Assembly: GCA_023251335.1 (NCBI GenBank)
Contig: JAHEZA010000158.1
Coordinates: forward strand, 1-6,266
From: Chitinophagaceae bacterium
GTDB taxonomy: Bacteria; Bacteroidota; Bacteroidia; Chitinophagales; Chitinophagaceae
Length of the DNA: 6,266 nt
Reading direction: 5' to 3'
Under the pieces are notes generated by a model. The model saw only the letters and a program-made list of their open reading frames with translations, made no database searches and was not told the origin of the DNA. This document shows, one piece after another, positions 1-6,266 of this stretch (the first letter of the stretch is position 1; each line of letters starts with the position of its first letter). A program made the translations under genes and the position numbers.

Positions 1-194
1 TTAACACGCTTCGTTCATCGCCTAAAATAAGTAGCACAAGCCTGGCCGATTTGTACGTTTTGCAATTAGAGGACGCCACTATCATCCAATGCGGGAAAGC
101 TAACGGAACAAATCGGCTTTACAGTATCAATGCATTTTACCGATGAACCATATAAAAAAGTTGTTGTTGAAGCAATCAACAAATTCAGAGAACT

Positions 195-227
195 TTTCAA
201 AAAATGGGTAACTACTTTCAAAAAATG
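195..227. repeat. 12-base direct repeat, 21 bases apart
   Basis: The 12-mer TTTCAAAAAATG occurs at 195-206 and again at 216-227, exactly 21 bases (seven codons) apart. In the plus-strand frame that ends at 226-228 both copies give Phe-Lys-Lys. The repeat is directly visible, but it is short and A-rich, so it may be chance or the remains of a small tandem duplication. No function is implied. Confidence 0.4.
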
Positions 228-472
228 ATTTTGAAGATAAATCGGATTGTCTAACAAAAAAGCTTCCTTTTTCATTAAACCCTTTAAGGGACCGGGCAGC
301 AAAGCAACAATTATTCAATATTTCTCTCTTATTTTTGACAACATCTAATTCCCTGAAATAAGGGATAGTTTTGGAGATGGTAGTCGCTTCTTTATAAAAA
401 CCTTTCCCTTACTGCATTTCAAAGATTCTAAAACCAGTTGCCGATAGTAGAATGGGAATATTTTTTATTTTA

Positions 473-518
473 TTTACAAGCTTTTAGAAACTAATTTCCG
501 AAGCATTTGCTTTGTAAA
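473..518. repeat. Inverted repeat in the gltB leader
   Basis: TTTACAA at 473-479 is matched by its exact reverse complement TTGTAAA at 512-518, enclosing 32 bases. Inside lies a second small pairing, AAGC (501-504) with GCTT (509-512), which competes with the outer arm by one base. The arms are A/T-rich and seven bases long, so a stable RNA hairpin is doubtful. A binding site for a dimeric regulator about 90 bases before gltB is possible but unsupported by any recognised consensus. Confidence 0.2.
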
Positions 519-604
519 AAAGTTCATGGTAAATAATTTTACAGGCAATATCTTTAAGGCGTTTGGGAAATGAGACTTAGAATACAATATTAAGATAAAT
601 AATT

Positions 605-3600
605 ATGGAGAACAAAGGTTTATACTCGCCGGAATTTGAACATGATTCGTGCGGCATTGGTTTCGTGGCTAACATCAAAAGCACGAAAAGTCACAGGATT
701 ATTTCTGATGCTTTAACAATATTAGAAAATATGGAGCACCGGGGGGCCAGCGGATGCGAAATCAACACTGGTGACGGTGCCGGTATCTTAATACAGATGC
801 CACATGAGTTCTTTTTTGATGAATGTTTAAAATTGGATATCCACCTGCCTTCTTATGGTAAATATGGGGTAGGCGTTTTATTTTTCCCAAAAGATATCCG
901 GCTAAGAGAAGAATGCCGCGATATTTTTACCCGATGTGCAGAAACATTGGGGATGGAGATAATGGGATACCGAAGAGTGCCTGTAAACACCGAAGACCTG
1001 GGTTCATCGGCCTTATCAGTTGAGCCTGAAATGGAACAGGTATTTATTGCGTGCCCGGACCATATAAGCAACCCGGATGATTTTGAGCGAAAATTATTCG
1101 TTTTACGAAACTATGCTACGCAAACAATAAACAATACAGTTAAAAAGGATGCGGTCGGCTTCTATGTAGCTTCGCTCTCTTATAAAACGATTATTTATAA
1201 AGGTCAGCTTACGAGTTTACAGGTGCGCGGATATTTTCCGGATCTCAGCAATAAAAAGGTAGTCTCTGCATTCGGATTGATTCACTCCCGTTTTGCTACT
1301 AATACTTTTCCATCATGGAAACTGGCGCAGCCATTTCGCTACATTGCTCACAATGGTGAGATCAATACGTTGCAGGGAAACCTAAACTGGCTTCGCACCA
1401 GCGAAAAGACCTTTTTTTCTCAATATTTCACCAAAGAGGAAATGGAAATGATTTTACCGGTGGTCGACCAGGGTCAATCAGATTCCGCCTGTTTGGATAA
1501 TATGATTGAATTGCTTCACTTATGTGGGCGCTCGCTTCCCCATGTTATGATGATGCTCATCCCCGAAGCATGGGATGAAAATGAACAAATGGATCCTGTG
1601 AAAAAAGCATTTTACGAATTCCACGCCTCATTTATGGAACCATGGGATGGCCCGGCTTCTATCTCGTTTACTGATGGCAAAATAATAGGGGCTACCCTCG
1701 ACCGAAATGGTCTTCGCCCCTCAAGATATTGCGTTACCACAGATGACAGGGTAATTATGGCTTCCGAAACCGGCGTACTTCCTGTTGACCCTAAATTGAT
1801 TAAAGAAAAAGGAAGACTTCAGCCTGGTAAAATGTTTGTCGTAGATATGGAGGAGGGAAGAATTATAAGCGATGAGGAAATAAAGCAAAAAATATGCGGA
1901 GCCAAGCCTTACGATGAGTGGTTGAACAAATATAAAATCCGGCTGGAAGAATTGCCTGCTCCACGAGTAATGTTTACACACCTGGAGCACGACCAGATAT
2001 TCAAGTACCAAAAAGCATTTGGATATTCAACCGAAGATCTCCAGCTTTTGATAACACCAATGGCGCTTACCGGCAAGGAACCTATTGGTTCGATGGGTAC
2101 TGATGTTCCGCTGGCAGTTTTAAGCGATGAACCCCAGCACCTAAGCAGCTATTTTAAACAACTTTTTGCACAGGTAACCAATCCGCCGATAGATCCGATC
2201 AGGGAAAGGCTGGTGATGTCACTGGCTACATTCGCTGGTAATAATGGAAATTTATTAGAAGATAATCCCCTATCATGCCATACGTTGGCCCTAAGGCATC
2301 CTGTGCTTTCAAATACTGAATTAGAAAAGATCCGGAGCATTGACACCGGTCTTTACCAGGCTCATACGTTACAGACTTATTTCATGGCTGATGGAAAACC
2401 CGGTTCATTACAACGAGGAATTGAGCGACTTTGCCGATACGCAGCGGAGGCTGTTCAGGATGGCTTTGAAGTATTGATCTTATCAGACAGGGCTATTGAT
2501 TCGGAACATGCAGCCATCCCTTCTTTGCTGGCAACATCTGCGGTACATCACCATCTGATCAAAAAAGGCCTCCGAAACCAGGTAGGTTTGATTGTGGAAG
2601 CGGGCGATGTATGGGAAGTGCACCACTTCGCATGCCTTATTGGTTTTGGCGCCACCGCAATAAATCCTTATCTCGCGCTTTCTACCATTCGCGATTTGAG
2701 AATACAGGGAAAATTAGGCAACGAACTTGACTCAAATGCGCTGAAGAAAAATTACAAATATGCGATAAATAGTGGTTTACTGAAAGTATTTTCAAAAATG
2801 GGAATTTCCACTTTTCAATCATACCAGGGCGCACAAATATTTGAAATTGTCGGCATCAATAAATCGGTAATTGATAAATATTTTATTGGGGCAACGTCAA
2901 GAATAGAAGGTATGGGTCTTGATGAAATTGCTAAGGAAATATTAGTGAAACATTCATTCGCTTTCAGCAAAAAGGATATTCCTGTTGATAGGCTATCAGT
3001 TGGTGGCCTTTATAAATGGAGAAGAAAAGGAGAATTCCATTTATTTAATCCGACTACTATTCACCTTCTGCAGTATTCTACGCGAATGAATGACTACAAA
3101 ATATTTAAAAAATATTCAAAAGCTGTAAACGATCAAAGTGAAAAAGCAGTGACGCTCAGAAGCCTGTTTGCTTTTAAGAAAAACCGTCCTTCTATTTCAA
3201 TTGACGAAGTAGAACCCGCAGAAAATATCTATAAAAGATTTGCCACCGGCGCCATGTCTTTTGGTTCCATCTCCTGGGAAGCTCATACTACACTTGCTAT
3301 TGCCATGAATCGTCTTGGAGGAAAAAGTAATACCGGCGAAGGAGGAGAAGATGAAGTTCGTTATGAAAAATTACCAAATGGCGATTCGATGCGTAGCGCT
3401 ATCAAGCAGGTGGCTTCGGCAAGGTTTGGTGTTACCAGTTGGTATCTAACCGAAGCAGATGAATTACAAATTAAGATGGCGCAAGGCGCTAAACCCGGCG
3501 AAGGCGGACAGTTGCCCGGCTTTAAAGTAGATGATTGGATTGGCAGGGTCCGGCACGCAACCCCGGGTGTTGGGTTGATTTCTCCTCCACCGCATCACGA

Positions 3601-5155
3601 TATTTATTCTATTGAAGACTTAGCACAATTAATTTTTGATTTAAAGAATGCAAATAGAAATGCGAGGATCAATGTAAAATTAGTTTCAAAAGCGGGTGTA
3701 GGTACCATCGCAGCAGGAGTCACAAAAGCAAAAGCCGATGTGGTTTTGATTTCGGGGCATGATGGTGGGACCGGCGCGTCGCCAATGAGCTCCATCAAGC
3801 ATGCAGGCTTACCGTGGGAATTGGGGCTTGCCGAAACGCATCAAACTTTGGTAAAGAACAAATTACGTAGCCGCGTGGTGGTGCAGACTGACGGACAATT
3901 AAAAACAGGCCGCGATATCGCTATCGCGACGTTGTTGGGCGCTGAAGAATGGGGCGTAGCAACTGCCGCTCTAATCGTGGAAGGTTGCATTATGATGCGC
4001 AAATGTCATTTGAATACGTGCCCGGTAGGAGTTGCCACACAAAACCCTGAATTGAGGAAACGCTTTACAGGCGATGCAGACCATGTGGTGAATCTCTTTA
4101 AATTCTTAACAGAGGAGTTGAGAGAAATAATGGCTGAACTCGGTTTCCGCACCATCAATGAGATGGTTGGGCAGGCTGATTGCCTGGAAAAAAGAGAAAA
4201 TGTAGATCACTGGAAATTCCATAAACTGGATTTATCCCCCATTCTGTATAAAGAACCAGCATCAAAATATGTTGGGCTTTACCAATCTGAAGCGCAGGAT
4301 CATGGATTGAGCGAAATCTTAGATAATAAATTATTACAAGCAGCTTTGCCGGCCTTGGAAAAAGGTCAAAAAGTCCAGAGCACTTTTGATATTATAAATA
4401 CGGACCGAACTACCGGTACCCTTTTATCTAATGAAATTTCAAAAAAATACAAAGACAAAGGATTGCCGGATGATACGATACAATTCAAATTTACCGGAAC
4501 AGCAGGACAAAGTTTTGCCGCTTTTAATACGAGGGGTGTAACCATGGAATTGGAAGGAGATGCCAATGACTATTTTGGAAAGGGATTGAGCGGTGCTAAA
4601 TTGATTATCTATCCATCAAAAGACGCAGGCTTCGTTCCTGAAGAAAATATCATCATTGGTAATGTCGCATTTTATGGTGCTACATCTGGCGAGGCCTATA
4701 TCAGGGGCAAAGCAGGTGAGCGTTTTTGTGTGCGAAATTCCGGGGCAAATGTTGTAGTAGAAGGCGTAGGAGATCATGGTTGTGAATATATGACTGGTGG
4801 AAGGGCTATTATATTGGGAGAGACAGGAAGAAATTTTGCTGCAGGAATGAGTGGGGGAGTTGCATACATCTACGATGTAAAACATAAGTTTGACGTCCTA
4901 TGTAATAAAGAAATGGTGGATCTTGATCCTGTAGATGAAGAGGATGAAAAGTTTCTGCAGGCGATGCTCAGAAAACAATTAAAATATACAGGAAGCACCG
5001 TGGCCAAATTTATCTTGAATGATTTTGAAAATCAGATGAAAAACTTTGTAAAAGTATTTCCGCAGGATTATAAGAAAGTACTGGCTGAAATGAAAACCAA
5101 GCCACAAATTTCTAATAAAAAGGAAGAAGGTATAACTGCTAATAAAAAAATATAA
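605..5155 (+). CDS. gltB: Glutamate synthase large (alpha) subunit, complete
   Basis: This cytoplasmic subunit hydrolyses glutamine, channels the ammonia internally and reduces 2-iminoglutarate to glutamate on FMN. At 1516 residues it is full length for the family. Order of domains, with boundaries approximate: class II glutamine amidotransferase (16-440), central domain (440-805), FMN/2-oxoglutarate barrel (810-1235) and C-terminal beta-helix (1240-1516). Cys16 in HDSCGIGF is the expected N-terminal nucleophile, exposed by removal of a 15-residue propeptide. Supporting amidotransferase motifs are EHRGA (44-48), GDGAG (56-60), Arg229 in HSRFATNT, and the oxyanion pair Asn250-Gly251. The barrel shows MSFGSIS (884-890), [10 protein letters not shown] (963-972), SPPPHHD (993-999) and [11 protein letters not shown] (from 1050). 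Cys1128, Cys1134 and Cys1139 have the spacing of the 3Fe-4S ligands. The glycine-rich beta-helix spans about 1296-1424. The ATG at 605 is the only sensible start: an in-frame TAA lies at 596-598. There is no Shine-Dalgarno sequence, only an A/T-rich leader. The C-terminus is a lysine-rich tail. The gltD gene follows after 66 bases, so the two are very likely one operon. Confidence 0.98.
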   Translation: MENKGLYSPEFEHDSCGIGFVANIKSTKSHRIISDALTILENMEHRGASGCEINTGDGAGILIQMPHEFFFDECLKLDIHLPSYGKYGVGVLFFPKDIRLREECRDIFTRCAETLGMEIMGYRRVPVNTEDLGSSALSVEPEMEQVFIACPDHISNPDDFERKLFVLRNYATQTINNTVKKDAVGFYVASLSYKTIIYKGQLTSLQVRGYFPDLSNKKVVSAFGLIHSRFATNTFPSWKLAQPFRYIAHNGEINTLQGNLNWLRTSEKTFFSQYFTKEEMEMILPVVDQGQSDSACLDNMIELLHLCGRSLPHVMMMLIPEAWDENEQMDPVKKAFYEFHASFMEPWDGPASISFTDGKIIGATLDRNGLRPSRYCVTTDDRVIMASETGVLPVDPKLIKEKGRLQPGKMFVVDMEEGRIISDEEIKQKICGAKPYDEWLNKYKIRLEELPAPRVMFTHLEHDQIFKYQKAFGYSTEDLQLLITPMALTGKEPIGSMGTDVPLAVLSDEPQHLSSYFKQLFAQVTNPPIDPIRERLVMSLATFAGNNGNLLEDNPLSCHTLALRHPVLSNTELEKIRSIDTGLYQAHTLQTYFMADGKPGSLQRGIERLCRYAAEAVQDGFEVLILSDRAIDSEHAAIPSLLATSAVHHHLIKKGLRNQVGLIVEAGDVWEVHHFACLIGFGATAINPYLALSTIRDLRIQGKLGNELDSNALKKNYKYAINSGLLKVFSKMGISTFQSYQGAQIFEIVGINKSVIDKYFIGATSRIEGMGLDEIAKEILVKHSFAFSKKDIPVDRLSVGGLYKWRRKGEFHLFNPTTIHLLQYSTRMNDYKIFKKYSKAVNDQSEKAVTLRSLFAFKKNRPSISIDEVEPAENIYKRFATGAMSFGSISWEAHTTLAIAMNRLGGKSNTGEGGEDEVRYEKLPNGDSMRSAIKQVASARFGVTSWYLTEADELQIKMAQGAKPGEGGQLPGFKVDDWIGRVRHATPGVGLISPPPHHDIYSIEDLAQLIFDLKNANRNARINVKLVSKAGVGTIAAGVTKAKADVVLISGHDGGTGASPMSSIKHAGLPWELGLAETHQTLVKNKLRSRVVVQTDGQLKTGRDIAIATLLGAEEWGVATAALIVEGCIMMRKCHLNTCPVGVATQNPELRKRFTGDADHVVNLFKFLTEELREIMAELGFRTINEMVGQADCLEKRENVDHWKFHKLDLSPILYKEPASKYVGLYQSEAQDHGLSEILDNKLLQAALPALEKGQKVQSTFDIINTDRTTGTLLSNEISKKYKDKGLPDDTIQFKFTGTAGQSFAAFNTRGVTMELEGDANDYFGKGLSGAKLIIYPSKDAGFVPEENIIIGNVAFYGATSGEAYIRGKAGERFCVRNSGANVVVEGVGDHGCEYMTGGRAIILGETGRNFAAGMSGGVAYIYDVKHKFDVLCNKEMVDLDPVDEEDEKFLQAMLRKQLKYTGSTVAKFILNDFENQMKNFVKVFPQDYKKVLAEMKTKPQISNKKEEGITANKKI

Positions 5156-5199
5156 CCTTAAAACACATTTGTTTGTTGTGAAAAGGAATTCAACCTATC

Positions 5200-5205
5200 G
5201 GAGGT
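5200..5205 (+). promoter_or_regulatory. Shine-Dalgarno-like GGAGGT far upstream of gltD
   Basis: GGAGGT is a near-perfect anti-Shine-Dalgarno match, but 16 bases separate it from the gltD ATG at 5222, well beyond the usual 5-9. No ATG, GTG or TTG lies between them, and an in-frame TAG at 5213-5215 rules out a longer gltD. Either initiation tolerates the long spacer or the motif is incidental, as Bacteroidota genes commonly start without one. The spacer 5156-5221 shows no clear terminator hairpin, which fits read-through from gltB. Confidence 0.3.
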
Positions 5206-5221
5206 AAAAAAATAGACTACA

Positions 5222-6266
5222 ATGGGAAAAATAACAGGCTTTTTAGAATTTACAAGAGAGCTTCCGGCAAAAAGACCGGTAGCTGAGAGAATAAATGATT
5301 ACAAAGAATTTATTGAAAGATATACAGATCAGAAACTCAATGAGCAGTCGGCCAGGTGCATGGACTGTGGTACACCTTTTTGCCACGAAGGTTGCCCGGT
5401 AGGAAATCTTATTCCGGAATTTAATGACGCCGTTTATCGTCAGAGTTGGCAGGAAGCTTATGAAATTCTCACTTCCACAAATAATTTTCCCGAATTTACC
5501 GGAAGAATTTGTCCTGCACCTTGCGAAACTTCTTGTGTGCTTGGAATCAATCAACCAGCCATTACGATTGAGGAAATTGAAAAGCATATCATAGAAATTG
5601 CTTTTGAAAATGGCTACGTTCACCCAAAAATTCCTAATGTAAGAACCGGGAAAAAAATCGCTATAATTGGATCAGGACCGGCAGGAATGGCGGCAGCAGC
5701 CCAATTAAACACAGCAGGGCATTCTGTGACTATTTTTGAAAGAGACGACGAACCCGGAGGCCTGTTACGGTATGGCATACCCGATTTTAAATTAGAAAAA
5801 TGGGTAGTGGAAAGAAGGTTTAAATTGATGCAAGATGCAGGCATAGAGGTCAGGTGCAATGCCAATGTAGGTGTTAATATAAGCATCAACGATCTTTTAC
5901 GGGAATACAGTGCAATCATCCTTGCAGGAGGATCTACCATTCCAAGGGATTTGGAAATACCCGGAAGGGATCTAAAAGGTGTTCATTTTGCAATGGACTT
6001 TTTAAAGCAGCAAAATCAAAGGATATCTTATAAGAAAGTCGAAGGAGCCGATATCCTTGCTACTGAAAAAAATGTAGTAGTAATTGGCGGCGGCGATACC
6101 GGAAGCGATTGCGTCGGAACATCGAATCGACAAAAGGCCTTGTCTGTTACACAATTTGAGCTAATGCCGATGCCGCCTAAAAGCCGTACTCCGTATATGC
6201 CGTGGCCCACCTACCCTATGATTTTAAAAACGACAAGCTCGCATGAGGAAGGGGCTAAACGCCATT
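5222..6266 (+). CDS. gltD: Glutamate synthase small (beta) subunit, 3' truncated by window
   Basis: GltD oxidises NADPH on FAD and passes the electrons through iron-sulphur clusters to the FMN of GltB. The frame stays open to the right edge, giving 348 codons. The family usually has about 470-500 residues, so roughly the last quarter is missing. The N-terminal iron-sulphur domain has Cys46, Cys49, Cys54 and Cys58 (CMDCGTPFCHEGCP) and a second group Cys97, Cys101 and Cys105 (CPAPCETSC). The FAD-binding GSGPAG is at 150-155 with an acidic strand end, IFERD, about 25 residues later, followed by GGLLRYGIPDFKLEK. The second dinucleotide motif, GGGDTGSDC, begins at 289 and should bind NADPH. Choice of NADPH rather than NADH is inferred from bacterial homologues. 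The start is fixed by the in-frame TAG at 5213-5215 and by the typical MGKITGFLEF opening. One oddity is RQKAL at 303-307, where homologues as I recall them have R-Q/H-G-A-K. Co-transcription with gltB is likely from the same strand and the 66-base gap. Confidence 0.97.
   Translation, partial: MGKITGFLEFTRELPAKRPVAERINDYKEFIERYTDQKLNEQSARCMDCGTPFCHEGCPVGNLIPEFNDAVYRQSWQEAYEILTSTNNFPEFTGRICPAPCETSCVLGINQPAITIEEIEKHIIEIAFENGYVHPKIPNVRTGKKIAIIGSGPAGMAAAAQLNTAGHSVTIFERDDEPGGLLRYGIPDFKLEKWVVERRFKLMQDAGIEVRCNANVGVNISINDLLREYSAIILAGGSTIPRDLEIPGRDLKGVHFAMDFLKQQNQRISYKKVEGADILATEKNVVVIGGGDTGSDCVGTSNRQKALSVTQFELMPMPPKSRTPYMPWPTYPMILKTTSSHEEGAKRH

Larger units (their letters stand above)
1..604. other. 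Upstream region with no recognisable gene
   Basis: No product could be recognised on either strand. A plus-strand frame is open from the left edge to TGA at 144-146 (47 codons) and could be the tail of an upstream gene, but a run of that length is also plausible by chance. A second plus-strand frame, from ATG at 130 to TGA at 226-228, would give a lysine-rich 32-residue peptide (MHFTDEPYKKVVVEAINKFR, then more). Two minus-strand frames between 66 and 318 overlap each other and these, and resemble nothing I know. From about 320 to 604 the DNA is A/T-rich and full of stops in all frames. It probably contains the gltB promoter and leader, but I could not place a convincing promoter. No tRNA, rRNA or known riboswitch fold was seen. 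Confidence 0.5.

Noticed and set aside
257..272. Perfect hairpin AAAAAG-CTTC-CTTTTT resembling a bidirectional terminator.
   Set aside because: The stem has only one G-C pair and no separate T-tract, so it would be too weak to stop transcription; A-tracts facing T-tracts are common by chance in this DNA.
66..318. Two overlapping minus-strand open frames of 78 and 63 codons.
   Set aside because: They overlap in different frames, have no recognisable motif or family resemblance, and lie opposite plus-strand open stretches of which they may be shadows.
350..365. Inverted repeat TCCCT-GAAATA-AGGGA.
   Set aside because: The stem has only five base pairs, the flanks do not extend it and no T-tract follows, so there is no support for a terminator or operator.
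526..573. Fifteen-codon frame (MVNNFTGNIFKAFGK) just before gltB as a possible leader peptide.
   Set aside because: It has no ribosome binding site, no run of regulatory codons and no attenuator-like hairpins after it.
562..590. Promoter-like pair, TTTG at 562-565 and TACAATAT at 583-590, upstream of gltB.
   Set aside because: The second element matches the Bacteroidota TAnnTTTG consensus at only about half its positions, and such A/T-rich words recur throughout the leader.
853..4885. Several minus-strand open frames of 64-96 codons inside gltB.
   Set aside because: They lie antisense to a clearly coding, motif-rich gene and their translations have no recognisable features.
5243..6210. Minus-strand open frames of 60-126 codons opposite gltD.
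   Set aside because: The plus strand here is unbroken gltD with its cysteine clusters and both nucleotide-binding motifs, so these are shadows.

Overview
The window carries the start of a glutamate synthase (GOGAT) operon: a complete large subunit gene (gltB, 605-5155, +) followed 66 bases downstream by the small subunit gene (gltD, from 5222, +), which runs off the right edge. Together the two products would form NADPH-dependent glutamate synthase, which converts L-glutamine plus 2-oxoglutarate into two L-glutamate. With glutamine synthetase this is the main ammonium assimilation route when ammonium is scarce.

The organism looks like a member of the Bacteroidota, perhaps near the Chitinophagaceae or Sphingobacteriales. 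This is an inference from three things: the AT-leaning composition, the lack of a Shine-Dalgarno sequence before gltB in an A/T-rich leader, and the wording of the proteins (for example GltD beginning MGKITGFLEF and carrying MPWPTYPMILKTTSSHEEG). No database comparison was possible.

Layout: positions 1-604 hold no gene I can recognise. There are short open stretches on both strands, a 12-base direct repeat and a few weak A/T-rich inverted repeats. Positions 605-5155 are gltB, intact, with every catalytic and cofactor motif I looked for. Positions 5156-5221 are a short spacer with no obvious terminator, consistent with co-transcription, and with a strong GGAGGT placed unusually far from the gltD start. 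Positions 5222-6266 are the first 348 codons of gltD, covering the iron-sulphur domain, the FAD-binding motif and the second nucleotide-binding motif.

Electrons from NADPH would enter at GltD, pass through FAD and the iron-sulphur clusters to FMN in GltB, and reduce the 2-iminoglutarate made from 2-oxoglutarate and the ammonia released by the GltB amidotransferase domain. I see no new system here. This is a core metabolic operon, and the points worth a second look are small ones.
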